The notes beneath the pieces are model-generated. The model saw only the letters and a list, made by a program, of their open reading frames with translations. It was not told where the DNA came from and made no database searches. This document shows, piece by piece, positions 52,508 through 61,271 of a stretch of DNA of 64,000 nt. Numbering within the stretch: the first letter of the stretch is position 1; each line of letters begins with the position of its first letter. The stretch is taken from the NCBI GenBank assembly GCA_027314025.1, contig DAHVCP010000064.1, positions 1-64,000 of the forward strand, given 5' to 3'. The position numbers and the translations under genes were made by a program. This DNA is from Acidobacteriota bacterium. Lineage in GTDB: Bacteria; Acidobacteriota; Terriglobia; Terriglobales; SCQP01.

Positions 52508-53590
52508 ATGCCCGGCGCCCCCAGCACCGATCCCCTCTATCCGCGCATCTTGCTGATCAAGCTCAGTAGTCTGGGCGACATCGTGCATGCCCTGCCCGTT
52601 CCGGTATCGTTGCGCGCCACGCTCCCCTTGGCCCGCATCGCCTGGGTGGTCGAGCGGCGCTGGCTACCCCTGGTCGCGCGCCATCCCGATCTCGACGCCG
52701 TCTTCACCGTGGACACCTTCCGCCTGCGCGCCGCGCCCGGCACCTGGCCGGAGTTTCAGGCCGACATGCGCCGGATTCGCGCCTTCGCCGCCACCTGGGC
52801 GGTGGACCTTCAGGGCACGCTGAAATCGGCGCTGGTGACGCGCCTGGCCGGAGCCAAATACCGCTTGGGGTTGGCCCGCAGCGTGGAGCGCGAGCGGGGC
52901 GCGCATTGGCTCTACAACCGCCATGTCGTGCCCGAGTCGGCGCATGTCGTGGATCAGCTTCTGGACATCGCCGCCGCCGCCGTCCCGCCGCCGGGCTCCC
53001 TGGAGCGGCTACGGCGGTTCCCCTTCCCAATCCCGGAATCCGCCCAGATCGCCACCCGGCGCTGGCTGGAGGACAACCGCGTCGGCCCTTTCGTGTTTCT
53101 CTCCCCCGGCGGCGGCTGGGCCTCCAAGCGCTGGCCGACGGAACGCTTCGCCGAATTGGCCGACCGCCTGCAGCGCGACTACGGCCTCGCGGCGGTGTTG
53201 AATCGCGGACCCGGTGAGCAAGCCATGGACGATGCCTTTCGCCGCGCCACCGCCATTCGCGCCCGCATTTTCTCCGGCGATGCGGTGCAGTTGGCGGCGA
53301 TGCTGGCGCAGGCGCACTTGGCGGTCGGCGGCGATACCGGGCCGCTGCATTTGGCCGCCGCGCTGGGCACGCCCGTGGTCGCTCTGTTCGGTCCCACCGA
53401 TCCCGCCCGCAACGGGCCCTTCTCCAGCCGCGCCATCGTGCTGCATAAGCCGCACCTCGCCAGCTATCCCCGTGGGCAGCGCTACTCCCCCAACATGCTG
53501 GCCATTAGCGTGGATGAGGTCGCGGCGGCCTGCGGGGAACTGCTGGCCCGCTCCGCCGCCGATGACGCTCCCGCCGGGGTGGGATCGTGA
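52508..53590 (+). CDS. waaC: ADP-heptose:LPS heptosyltransferase (WaaC-type)
   Basis: 360 residues. A GT9 heptosyltransferase that adds heptose to Kdo in the LPS inner core. Opening ILLIKLSSLGDIVHALPV, central LSPGGGWASKRWP and donor-binding GDTGPLHLAAALGTPVVALFGPTDPARNGPF-like region are typical; the ATFP-like GRNGPF end fits heptosyltransferase I. Thirty-one bases after rfaE2 and overlapping the next gene start (GTGA). Confidence 0.93.
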   Translation: MPGAPSTDPLYPRILLIKLSSLGDIVHALPVPVSLRATLPLARIAWVVERRWLPLVARHPDLDAVFTVDTFRLRAAPGTWPEFQADMRRIRAFAATWAVDLQGTLKSALVTRLAGAKYRLGLARSVERERGAHWLYNRHVVPESAHVVDQLLDIAAAAVPPPGSLERLRRFPFPIPESAQIATRRWLEDNRVGPFVFLSPGGGWASKRWPTERFAELADRLQRDYGLAAVLNRGPGEQAMDDAFRRATAIRARIFSGDAVQLAAMLAQAHLAVGGDTGPLHLAAALGTPVVALFGPTDPARNGPFSSRAIVLHKPHLASYPRGQRYSPNMLAISVDEVAAACGELLARSAADDAPAGVGS

Positions 53591-54198
53591 GCGGCGCGGT
53601 CCCCAGCGCCAGCGGCGGGCGCAAACCAATCGGCTACTGGCTGGCCCGGATTCGGGTCCCGCTGGGCTTCGCGGCGGCGGCGGTCTTCCTGCTGCGCGCC
53701 CGCCCCACGCCGCTCAGCTTGGCGCTGGGCTTGCCAATGGCCGCCCTGGGATTAGCCCTGCGCGCCCTCGCCTCCGGCCACATCCGCAAAAATGACGCCC
53801 TCGCCACCACCGGCCCGTACCGCTTCTGCCGCAATCCGCTGTATCTGGGCAGCGCCATCCTCGCCGCCGGCTTCCTTCTCGCCGCCGCCGATCCGCTGAT
53901 GGCGGTCGCCGCCGCCGTCCTGTTTGCCGCCGTCTACGGTGCGGTGATCCGCCGCGAGGAAGCCTATTTGGCGCAGCGCTTTGGCCCGGCGTTCACCGCC
54001 TATTGCCGCGCCGTTCCCCGCTTTTGGCCGCGCTTGTGGCCGGCGCCCGTCCCCGCCCAGGAGCACGCCTTCTCCGGTTTCTCCCTGGCTCTGTACCGCC
54101 GCCATCGTGAGTACAATGCGCTGATGGGTTACGCCCTCGTGACCGCCGTTTTGGTGCTGAAGATGTTTCTGCCCCATTTGGGAGCGCCGTGGCTCTAG
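53587..54198 (+). CDS. Isoprenylcysteine carboxyl methyltransferase (ICMT/PEMT) family membrane protein
   Basis: 203 residues with four or five membrane helices, including VPLGFAAAAVFLLRA, LALGLPMAALGLALRAL and LGSAILAAGFLLAAAD. The family signature GPYRFCRNPLYLGS and the Glu-containing RREEAYLAQRFG match ICMT/phospholipid methyltransferase-like proteins. The real substrate in bacteria is mostly unknown; the gene overlaps waaC (GTGA), hinting at envelope modification. Confidence 0.82.
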   Translation: MSGAVPSASGGRKPIGYWLARIRVPLGFAAAAVFLLRARPTPLSLALGLPMAALGLALRALASGHIRKNDALATTGPYRFCRNPLYLGSAILAAGFLLAAADPLMAVAAAVLFAAVYGAVIRREEAYLAQRFGPAFTAYCRAVPRFWPRLWPAPVPAQEHAFSGFSLALYRRHREYNALMGYALVTAVLVLKMFLPHLGAPWL

Positions 54199-54334
54199 CC
54201 ATCGCCAGGCGCGGGCCCTCGCGAAAGGACTCCCGCATCCATCCCCAGCCAGCGCAGGCGAAGCCCCAGGGCCGCGGCGTTCCGCCCACGCCGGGCGCCG
54301 CGCCAGCCAGCGGCACCGCGAGCGAAAAGCACTG

Positions 54335-55000
54335 ATGCGCCCCCGCCCTTTCCGCGCCGTCGCGTTGCTGGCTCTGGCCGCTCTCTGCGTGCGCACCGCC
54401 CACGCCCAGACCCCGGCCGTCCAGGTCAGCGGAACGCGCCGCCTGCGCCGGAACTCGGGCGCGCCGCAGCCAACCGTTCCCCTGTGGCTTGCCGCCCTGA
54501 CCGGTGCGGCGGCGGGGGCCACGCTCGGCGTCAACAGCGTCAGCTTCTCCGCCTATCCACCCGCCGTGCGGTCCGCCCGCCGCTGGCGCGTCGGCGCCAG
54601 CTACGCCCTGGTCGGCGCCGGATTGGGAGCGGGGCTCCAGGCGATGTTCGACCGAACGCCCGGCGCGCCGCCGGCGCGCCAGTTTTGGCTGGGGCGCTGG
54701 CAAACCCCGTTGTTGGCCGGCATGCTCGCCGCGCAGGTGCTGGACTACACGAGCACGCGCTATTTCCGCCAGCGCGGCATGCCCGAGTGGCTGCTGACCA
54801 ACGGCCTGGTGGACAACCCCGCGGCCTTCATCACCACCGAGGCACTCACTCTGGCGGCCGCCGTCGGCATCGCCTATGTTCTCTACCATACCGGCCATCC
54901 TGGATTGGCCCGTTTGTTCGAAGCCGGTTATATTTCCGTCGGCGCGGTCTCGGCCGTGGCGAACTATCGCTTTCCCGCCACCGGCCACGCCATCTTTTAG
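54335..55000 (+). CDS. Predicted membrane protein of unknown function
   Basis: 221 residues, not recognised. A cleavable-looking signal (residues 1-24, LLALAALCVRTAHAQ) precedes hydrophobic segments near 47-62, 87-105, 124-140 and 160-180. Between them lie soluble loops with no motif; there are no cysteines beyond the signal. It reads between the methyltransferase and the QueD-like gene on the plus strand, with a ~135-bp gap before it and a 27-bp gap after it. Confidence 0.72.
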   Translation: MRPRPFRAVALLALAALCVRTAHAQTPAVQVSGTRRLRRNSGAPQPTVPLWLAALTGAAAGATLGVNSVSFSAYPPAVRSARRWRVGASYALVGAGLGAGLQAMFDRTPGAPPARQFWLGRWQTPLLAGMLAAQVLDYTSTRYFRQRGMPEWLLTNGLVDNPAAFITTEALTLAAAVGIAYVLYHTGHPGLARLFEAGYISVGAVSAVANYRFPATGHAIF

Positions 55001-55027
55001 CCCTGGCGCCCGGGCTATTCTGGCGGC

Positions 55028-55387
55028 ATGGCTCATTGGCGCCTCGGCAAAAGCGGTTTCCGCTTCAATGCCAGTCACAGTTTTCCCCAAGACCATGGCT
55101 ATGACCGCGAAGTGCACGGCCATGACTATGAGCTGACGGTATGGCTGGAAGGGGAGCGGGCGGCGGGCGAGATGCTATTCGACCTGCGGCAGTTGAAATC
55201 CCTGGTGGCGGAGACCGTGATCGCTCCGCTCGACCACGCCCATCTCAATTCCATCCTGCCCGATCCCAGCACCGAAGCCCTGGCGGAATGGATTTGGCGC
55301 CGCCTGCGGCCCCGCCTTCCCGCCGCGCTGCGCTTGGGCGTGCGCCTGGACGAAACCCGCACCACCAGCGTCGAATATTGGGCCTAG
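55028..55387 (+). CDS. QueD/6-pyruvoyl-tetrahydropterin synthase-like protein lacking the catalytic cysteine
   Basis: 119 residues, normal length for the T-fold family that converts dihydroneopterin triphosphate to pterin products, e.g. in queuosine synthesis. The zinc ligands are all present: the first His in FNASHSF and the pair HGHDYELTV. The conserved C-terminal DETRTTSVEYW is also present. The catalytic Cys normally three or five residues before HGH is absent (DREVHGH), nor is there the Glu spacing of PTPS-III. Thus the reaction may differ or be lost. No other queuosine gene is near. Confidence 0.82.
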   Translation: MAHWRLGKSGFRFNASHSFPQDHGYDREVHGHDYELTVWLEGERAAGEMLFDLRQLKSLVAETVIAPLDHAHLNSILPDPSTEALAEWIWRRLRPRLPAALRLGVRLDETRTTSVEYWA

Positions 55388-55399
55388 GACCGCCCCCGC

Positions 55400-55417
55400 T
55401 CCCAAGCGGGACGCCCC
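55400..55417 (+). repeat. 18-bp direct repeat, first copy
   Basis: TCCCAAGCGGGACGCCCC, repeated without change at 55447-55464 (47 bases on). Each copy can form a small TCCC-AAGC-GGGA hairpin. It lies between the stops of the convergent QueD-like and murJ genes and flanks an R1 repeat copy. Confidence 0.8.
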
Positions 55418-55444
55418 GCCGGCGGCGGGACTGGGGCCCGCGCC
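55413..55444 (-). repeat. Intergenic palindromic repeat, family R1, copy 6
   Basis: On the minus strand GGCGCGGGCCCCAGTCCCGC then CGCCGGCGGGGC, about 28 of 32 positions shared with the copy at 30001. It lies between the 18-bp direct repeats in a convergent intergenic region. Confidence 0.65.
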
Positions 55445-55446
55445 TG

Positions 55447-55464
55447 TCCCAAGCGGGACGCCCC
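55447..55464 (+). repeat. 18-bp direct repeat, second copy
   Basis: Identical to 55400-55417. The two copies bracket an R1 element, which suggests duplication as part of the repeat unit. Confidence 0.8.
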
Positions 55465-55481
55465 AGCGGCCCGCGCCAACT

Positions 55482-57137
55482 TTAGCTGGCCGCGGCGGCG
55501 CGCGGCGTAATCCGCGTGAAGGCGCGGCGGACCAGCCGCCAGGCTTCCGCCAGCAGCGCCTTCAGCCCGAATATCCAGCCAAGCGCGATCACCAACACCA
55601 GCCACAAAGCCGTCGCGGCGCCCGCCAATCCCAGCACCGGCAGCCCGGCATAATGCGCCGGCGCGAAATGGCGCTCAAAGACATACGCAGCGGCGCCCGC
55701 CAGCACCGCCACCGCCACCACCGCCGGCAGCGTCCGCCAGCGCTCCAGCTTCGCGCCCAGCCATTTGCGCCGGTGCAGCAGCGCGGCCAGCACCAGCGTG
55801 TTGACGATCATCCCGGTATCGGACGCCACCACCAGGCCCGGCACCCCGAAGCGGTGCGCCAGCACAATATAAATGGGAATCACCGCCGCCGTGACGATGG
55901 TGCCCGCCAGCATCGGCGTCATTGTGTTCCCGGCGGCGTAGAACGCCCGCGAATACAATCCCTGCACCGCCCAAAAGGCCAGCGACAGGACAAAAATCCC
56001 CAGGTACATGGCCGTGAGCCGCGCCTCGGCGACGGTGAACTTGCCGCGCACGTACACCAGCTCCGTCAGCGGCAGCGCCAAGGCCGCCAAGTAGCTGGCC
56101 GCCAGCACCGCCGCGGTCGCGGTCTTCACCACCGCGCGGTCCAGCGTCTCCCGCAACTCATCCCATTTATTTTCCGCCACCAGCCAGGCGAAGAACGGCA
56201 TTGTCGCCTGGCCCACCGCCTGCCCCAGCACCGCCGTCGGCACCCGCATCAGCTGCTTCGCATACACCAGCTCGGTGATGGCGCCGTGCAGGCTGGCCGC
56301 CAGCGGCTGCATGATCCAGTCGTCGGCGCTGACCAGCGAGACCCCCACCATCAAGGGCAGCGTCAGCTTGAGCCAATGCACGAACTGGCGATCGCGGAAA
56401 TGGAAGTTCCAGCGGAAGCGCAGGCCGCCGGCCCGCGCCCCGAACAACGGGAATAGAAACGGCCCAATCACCGCGCCGGCCAGCGCGCCGACCGCCAGGC
56501 TGGTGATGCCCAGCCAATGCGACAGCAGCACCCCGCCCAAGATGATGCTGGTGCTGTAAAACAGCGGCGCCAGCGCCGGCAGCCAAAACACCCCCCGTGC
56601 GTACAGCGTGGCGCAGATCAGCCCGCCGATGCCGAAGAACAACTGCGCCGGCAGCAAAATGCGCGTCATACGGACGCAGAGCGCCAACTGCGCCGGCGTG
56701 AACGACGACGCCAAGTAGAGGCGCAGCAGCTGCGGCGTGAAGATCTCGCCCAAAATCACGCCCGCGGTCAGCGCCAGCGCCATGAAGGTGGCGATGATGG
56801 AAAAAACCCGGTAGCCTTCCTCCTCCTGCCCCTGCGCCAGATAGGGGCTGAAGATGGTGATGAAGGTGATGGAAAGCGCCCCGCCCGCGACCAGGTAGTT
56901 CAGCCAGTTCGGGATGGTGAAGGCGACGTTGTAGGCGTCAGTCAGCTTGCCGGCGCCGAAGGCCCAAGCGATATACGCCTGCCGGACATAGCCGATCACG
57001 CGCGAGCCCATCACCGCCGCCATCATCAAGATGGCGGCGCCGCCCAGCCGGTTCATGGCCAAGCCATGGCGGCGGCCCTCGGCCGGCAGATCCGTAGTGG
57101 AAGGCGTCCCGGTGGGCGTCCCCTCAGGCATAGACAT
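55482..57137 (-). CDS. murJ: Lipid II flippase MurJ
   Basis: 551 residues with thirteen or fourteen hydrophobic helices. MurJ flips lipid II across the inner membrane for peptidoglycan synthesis. Family sequence at the start of the membrane domain (VMGSRVIGYVRQAYIAWAFG, DAYNVAFTIPNWLNYLVAGG) includes the essential Arg residues of helix 1 and the loop. The first ~28 residues are a polar Thr/Pro-rich extension. It is convergent with the QueD-like gene, and its start is 20 bases from the divergent gene at 57158. Confidence 0.94.
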   Translation of the reverse strand: MSMPEGTPTGTPSTTDLPAEGRRHGLAMNRLGGAAILMMAAVMGSRVIGYVRQAYIAWAFGAGKLTDAYNVAFTIPNWLNYLVAGGALSITFITIFSPYLAQGQEEEGYRVFSIIATFMALALTAGVILGEIFTPQLLRLYLASSFTPAQLALCVRMTRILLPAQLFFGIGGLICATLYARGVFWLPALAPLFYSTSIILGGVLLSHWLGITSLAVGALAGAVIGPFLFPLFGARAGGLRFRWNFHFRDRQFVHWLKLTLPLMVGVSLVSADDWIMQPLAASLHGAITELVYAKQLMRVPTAVLGQAVGQATMPFFAWLVAENKWDELRETLDRAVVKTATAAVLAASYLAALALPLTELVYVRGKFTVAEARLTAMYLGIFVLSLAFWAVQGLYSRAFYAAGNTMTPMLAGTIVTAAVIPIYIVLAHRFGVPGLVVASDTGMIVNTLVLAALLHRRKWLGAKLERWRTLPAVVAVAVLAGAAAYVFERHFAPAHYAGLPVLGLAGAATALWLVLVIALGWIFGLKALLAEAWRLVRRAFTRITPRAAAAS

Positions 57138-57157
57138 CAGGGTAAAGGGTCTAACGC

Positions 57158-57739
57158 ATGAGGTCTAGCCGGGCGGCATGGGTGTTCGTGCTAGGGATGG
57201 CGGGAGCGCTGGCCCCGCCGCGCCCGCAGAGTGTCTTCCCCCGCCGCCCCTTCAGCGCCCGCATGATTACCGCCAGCCCGATTCTCCGCCCGGTGACGAT
57301 GCGCATCGCCCGCTCCGGGGCATGGTGGTCGGTGCGCTTGCCGCACGGTGCCCGCTTGTGGCTCAACAGCAAAACCCGCCGCGCCTATCGCTGGCTCCCC
57401 AGCGGCCGCTGCGCCGCCGTCCCTTTCCGCCCGCCGCCCGGAGTTCAGCCGTTTCTCTGGCGCGGCCAGATCCGACGCAAATGGCTCGGCGTAGGCACGC
57501 TGCGCGGCTACGCGGTCGTCATTCTACAAATCACGGTGCGCCGGCGTGGCCGCCCGAACGTCGTGTTCACCGCGTGGACCGCCCCGGCGCTCGGCGGCTT
57601 GCCCCTGCGCATTCAGATGCTCACGCCGTCCGGTCCGCTGGAGATCCAATATCACGACCTCCGCTTGCACGCTCCCGCCGCGGCGCCGCCGCTGGGTTGT
57701 CGCGCGACCACGGGGCGAAAAAGGGCACCGACGCCCTGA
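57158..57739 (+). CDS. Secreted protein of unknown function
   Basis: 193 residues, not recognised. The first ~24 residues look like a signal (SSRAAWVFVLGMAGALAPP). The rest is Arg-rich with alternating hydrophobic residues (MRIARSGAWWSVRLPHG, YAVVILQITVRRRG), suggesting beta-structure, and there is one Cys after the signal and one near the end. It is divergent from murJ with 20 bp between starts and convergent with the small zinc-protein gene. Confidence 0.65.
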   Translation: MRSSRAAWVFVLGMAGALAPPRPQSVFPRRPFSARMITASPILRPVTMRIARSGAWWSVRLPHGARLWLNSKTRRAYRWLPSGRCAAVPFRPPPGVQPFLWRGQIRRKWLGVGTLRGYAVVILQITVRRRGRPNVVFTAWTAPALGGLPLRIQMLTPSGPLEIQYHDLRLHAPAAAPPLGCRATTGRKRAPTP

Positions 57740-57753
57740 AGACGGTTGAAGAA

Positions 57754-57772
57754 AGGGCCGCACCCGGGCCCT
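57754..57772. terminator. Hairpin between convergent genes, likely terminator
   Basis: Arms AGGGCC (57754-57759) and GGCCCT (57767-57772). On the minus strand it is followed by TTCTTC, so it may end the transcript of the small zinc-protein gene. Two more short hairpins lie beside it (around 57722-57737 and 57780-57795). Confidence 0.45.
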
Positions 57773-57886
57773 CTAAACCGGCGCCTCAGCGCCGCGACAA
57801 CCCGCCCGACAACCCGCCCATGGAAACCACCGGCCTCGGCAGTTGTGGGCGCTCGGCCTACCTCACGGCTCGGGCACCGCGCCGAC

Positions 57887-58132
57887 CTATGCCGCGCGGG
57901 GCGCCGGCTCCGCCGTCGCTTCGGCGGCCCGCAATCCCGCATGCGCGCCGGAGTGAACCCTCGCCGCCCGCGACGGCTTATCCGGCTGCGCCAAAACCTG
58001 GTCCCAGGTCTGCGGGTGGCGCTTGAAGCAATATTGGCAGCGCAGCCCATAGCTGCCATCCTCCCACCGCGCGCGAACCCAATGGTGGGAGCAGGTGAGC
58101 GAACCGACGAAGGTGGCGAACCGGCTCAGCAT
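57887..58132 (-). CDS. Small putative zinc-binding protein
   Basis: 81 residues from the Met at 58132. A candidate zinc site is CSHHW near residue 13 plus RCQYCFKRH near residue 30, spaced like small treble-clef or ribbon proteins. The C-terminal 35 residues are Ala/Pro/Arg-rich and probably disordered. No further family is recognised. It is downstream of the pilin operon (same strand, 94 bp after the PilX-like gene's stop), possibly its own unit. Confidence 0.55.
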   Translation of the reverse strand: MLSRFATFVGSLTCSHHWVRARWEDGSYGLRCQYCFKRHPQTWDQVLAQPDKPSRAARVHSGAHAGLRAAEATAEPAPRAA

Positions 58133-58226
58133 CTTAGGACTCCCGGGCCGCCCGATAGCGGACCCACCTAAGTAGATGCTGTTCCTCCGGCCAGGGTTGC
58201 AGCCCCGCCGCCGGCCGGGTCGCAAG

Positions 58227-59903
58227 TTATTGGTTTATCGTCTGTTCCCGGTAGCTGAGCACCGCGTATGTCCGGTTCTGGTTGGCGGCATTGATCATCG
58301 CGCTGTCGAAGTTAATGCCACCCGAGGAGTTTCCGCCGCCGACCGCGATGTTGAAATCCGCGTTGCCGATCTGTGAGCAGTTCTGCAAGCCGATGTCCTC
58401 GCCGGTGGGATCGGTGGCCCCAAGATTGCCGCAGACGTTGGCGGCGAAGACCGCGCCATTGATCGTCGGCGTGCCGTTGCCCCCCGCCATGGCATGGCCG
58501 CTGCCGATAAACAGCAGCAGCCCGTTCCATGTGAAATTCGGCGGAATCGTGGCATCGCCGGTGATCAGCAGCGTGCCGCCGCCCGAGGTGGGTAGCGTGT
58601 AGTTGCCCTCGATCACCGTCAGTCCGGGATTATTGCCGTCCAAAAAGCCGGTGCCGTTGCCCGCGCTGGTCGGACAGGTGGCCGGTGCCGTGGTCCCCTC
58701 GGCTACCGAACCCGAACCGGAGCACACCACATCCGCCGAGTTCTCCAGTTGGTTGACCAGCCCCAGCAGGCCGGTGGGCGGCATGAACGTGCCCTCCGTG
58801 TTCCAGTCCGAGCTGAGCGGCAGCGGGTTGCAGGAGCTCTGCGAAATGCAGCCCGCCGTCTGCGTGCTGCTGACGTTCGAGATGACGGGCGTGCCGCTGG
58901 AGGAAACCGGGCACGGCCCGTAATGGGTGCAATCGTCGCGCACCGAGGGAATGCCGCTGTTGACCGAACTCACCGCCGCGGCGCCATTGCCAGGCACGGC
59001 CACGGCCAGTGCCGGCAGCGTCGGATAAACGCCCGACGCGTCCACCCCGGAAACGGTGAAATTATTCGAGTTCGGGCCGCCAAAGACCGGGCTGCTGCCG
59101 CTCAAAGTCACCGCCGACGGCGCCTGAAAGGCGAACGGAAAGCGCGTGACGTCCTCGGTCACCAGCTTCTCGTAGCCGCCGGAAACGCCCATCGCCGTGA
59201 TCTGGAAGATCACCGCGGGATCGGTGGACCCGCTGCCCAACGACGACCCGTTCGGATAGCGCCCGGGTATCACGCCCGCCGCGGTGGGCACGGAGTCATA
59301 CAGCATCTCTTGCGTCGCCAAGGCGGGATTGCTGCCGTCCACCACCTCATCGGCGCTGTTCTCCGTCTCCACGTTGATGCGCGCCCACTTGAAGCCGGTG
59401 ATGCCGGTCAGGCTCGACGTGATCACGTCACTGCCCAGCGGGGTGACGAAGCCGGAGGCCACCGTGCCGCCAAACGGACTGGGCTCGGTGGTGAAGGTCG
59501 GATCAGGGTATTTATCGCTCGACAGCCAGGGCTGGGGATCCGGATAGTCGCTCGAGGGGTTAATGATGTACACCACGGCGTTGGTGGAGCAGGTCGGCGC
59601 CACGCCGGGAGAGGGATTCGTGTTCGAGCACAGCGTCGCCACCACCGGCGAAGTCTGCTGCACCCCGCTGACCATCTGCCCGCGCAGCAACCCGCGCGCT
59701 TCATCCGCGCCGGCCTGCGCCGCCGTCGCCGCCCGTTCCAGTCCCGCCGCCTGGCGTCCGAAGATCGAGCCGTTGATGGTGATGGACAGCACCGCCGCCC
59801 CCATCAGGGCAATGACCACCAGCGCGAACAGCGCAATCATCAGCGCGATCCCGCGCTGCCGCCGCGCCCGCCTGCTCCCGGCCTGATTCATTTTCGCCAT
59901 CAT
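58227..59903 (-). CDS. PilX-like minor pilin/pilus assembly protein with large C-terminal domain
   Basis: 558 residues. The N-terminus has a basic stretch (RRARRQRGI) followed by a hydrophobic helix ALMIALFALVVIALMGAAVLS, as in PilX-type proteins of type IV pili. The long remainder is Ser/Thr/Gly-rich and beta-prone, with ten or so cysteines, and towards the end repeats of LLITGDATIPPNF and LLLFIGSG resemble a beta-helix. No type III prepilin cleavage Gly-Phe motif is seen; the Gly before Ile may serve. Last of three adjacent pilin-like genes; overlaps the PilW-like start by 4 bases. Confidence 0.8.
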   Translation of the reverse strand: MMAKMNQAGSRRARRQRGIALMIALFALVVIALMGAAVLSITINGSIFGRQAAGLERAATAAQAGADEARGLLRGQMVSGVQQTSPVVATLCSNTNPSPGVAPTCSTNAVVYIINPSSDYPDPQPWLSSDKYPDPTFTTEPSPFGGTVASGFVTPLGSDVITSSLTGITGFKWARINVETENSADEVVDGSNPALATQEMLYDSVPTAAGVIPGRYPNGSSLGSGSTDPAVIFQITAMGVSGGYEKLVTEDVTRFPFAFQAPSAVTLSGSSPVFGGPNSNNFTVSGVDASGVYPTLPALAVAVPGNGAAAVSSVNSGIPSVRDDCTHYGPCPVSSSGTPVISNVSSTQTAGCISQSSCNPLPLSSDWNTEGTFMPPTGLLGLVNQLENSADVVCSGSGSVAEGTTAPATCPTSAGNGTGFLDGNNPGLTVIEGNYTLPTSGGGTLLITGDATIPPNFTWNGLLLFIGSGHAMAGGNGTPTINGAVFAANVCGNLGATDPTGEDIGLQNCSQIGNADFNIAVGGGNSSGGINFDSAMINAANQNRTYAVLSYREQTINQ

Positions 59904-60679
59904 TTCCCCACGTTGCGGACGAACGCATCGCCACTAAAACTCAGCTGCACCGGCATGTGATTGTATTGGTCCGCGCCGCAGGTCTGTAGCGTGAACGCCA
60001 CGATTACCTCCGCCACATCCTGCGGTTGCGCCGTCACTTGCCCATTGGCGTCGAGATAGGTGAAGATGCGCGGCGCATTCCCATTGGCGGAGAACACCTG
60101 CTTCAGCATCGGCGTCGTCTGCGCCGTCCCCAAGCCGCCGCTGCTGCTCTTCACCTGCACCGTCCGCTCCAGTTGCCACAGCGTCCCGGTGGGATCTTGC
60201 GGATTCGCGGCGCAGCCGGACACCTCGTCGGCCGGCATCGCGCTGAGCGCATACTCCACCTGGTCCACCACGGGCCCCGTCTGTCCCGAGGTCAGCGTCC
60301 CCTGGTTGCCCAACGCCGCTTCGAAGGTGGCGGCGCTGGCGGTCATGGTGGGAGTAGGCAGATCGAAACCGCGGGCCACGATGTTGTCACTGACGCCGTC
60401 GTAGGGCGCATTGTTGACCGTGGGATACAGGTACAACTCGAATGCGCTGGCCGCCGGCGCGGGCGGATAGCCCGCCATGCGCAGGTCGCCGGTGATGCTG
60501 CCGATCGCCCGGTCGCCGGCCGCCGATAAGTTGCTCGATTCCATTTCCACCGAATAGCGCTGGGCGTAGCGGCCGTAGAAGCCGAACGCAATGGCGCTGA
60601 TCAGCAGCAGCAGGCTCATCGCCAGCAGCATCTCCAGCAGCGAAAACCCGGAACGGGCGGTGTTAGGGCGTGGCGGCAT
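59900..60679 (-). CDS. PilW-like prepilin-type protein
   Basis: 259 residues. A class III prepilin leader, SGFSLLEMLLAMSLLLLISA, has the Gly-Phe cleavage site and the Glu at +5; cleavage and N-methylation by PilD are expected. The mature part is beta-rich with two or three cysteines. PilW-type minor pilins prime assembly at the pilus tip. It overlaps the PilV-like gene by 17 bases and the PilX-like gene by 4, so the three are one transcription unit in the order PilV-PilW-PilX. Confidence 0.85.
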   Translation of the reverse strand: MPPRPNTARSGFSLLEMLLAMSLLLLISAIAFGFYGRYAQRYSVEMESSNLSAAGDRAIGSITGDLRMAGYPPAPAASAFELYLYPTVNNAPYDGVSDNIVARGFDLPTPTMTASAATFEAALGNQGTLTSGQTGPVVDQVEYALSAMPADEVSGCAANPQDPTGTLWQLERTVQVKSSSGGLGTAQTTPMLKQVFSANGNAPRIFTYLDANGQVTAQPQDVAEVIVAFTLQTCGADQYNHMPVQLSFSGDAFVRNVGK

Positions 60680-61271
60680 GGACGTTTACCGGAGCGATGG
60701 TGGTATCCCCGAGCTTGCGCACCCCCACCGTGATCTGGTGCGGCATTTGCACGTTGCTGGCGGTGGCGACGCCGACGTTCAGCGTCGCCAGCACCGGCGT
60801 GTTGATGTTCCAGCGGATGTCATAGGCTTGGCAGCCGGCCAGCGTGGCGGGTACGGTCTGCGGACAATTGGGCCCGCCCACCACCACGGTTTCGCTGTAC
60901 CCGGTCTCCGCCGCCTTGCTGAAGTCAATATCCCCGTCGCTGGCCAGGATCTGCGGGCTGTTGTCGCTCAGATCCACGGTGGCGTTGTAGGAATCCTTGA
61001 AGCTGGTGCATGCCGACAGCGGCGACGCGCCGCAGGGCGTGCGCAGCGCGTGGAAGGCCGTCACGATCTCCTCGGCCTCCTGGTTGGCGAGAAATAACCC
61101 CGCATTCTGTACCTGATTGTCCGCGTCGGCATGGATCGCCGTGGTCATCGTGGCCGCCAGCACCGCCACGCTGACGCACAGCACCAGCAGCGCGAACAGT
61201 GTCTCCAGCAACGAAAACCCTGCCGCGGAGCGGCGCAATGGCAAGCGGCGAGATCGGTTGGGCGGGCGCAT
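60663..61271 (-). CDS. PilV-like prepilin-type protein
   Basis: 202 residues from the Met at 61271. Prepilin leader AGFSLLETLFALLVLCVSVAVLA with cleavage at Gly-Phe and Glu+5. The remainder has conserved-type cysteines in pairs (TPCGASPLSACTSF, GPNCPQ, LAGCQAY). Such minor pilins are co-encoded with PilW and PilX; FimU/FimT and PilY1 equivalents are not in this window. An alternative Met 11 codons earlier (61304) is possible. Confidence 0.85.
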   Translation of the reverse strand: MRPPNRSRRLPLRRSAAGFSLLETLFALLVLCVSVAVLAATMTTAIHADADNQVQNAGLFLANQEAEEIVTAFHALRTPCGASPLSACTSFKDSYNATVDLSDNSPQILASDGDIDFSKAAETGYSETVVVGGPNCPQTVPATLAGCQAYDIRWNINTPVLATLNVGVATASNVQMPHQITVGVRKLGDTTIAPVNVHAATP

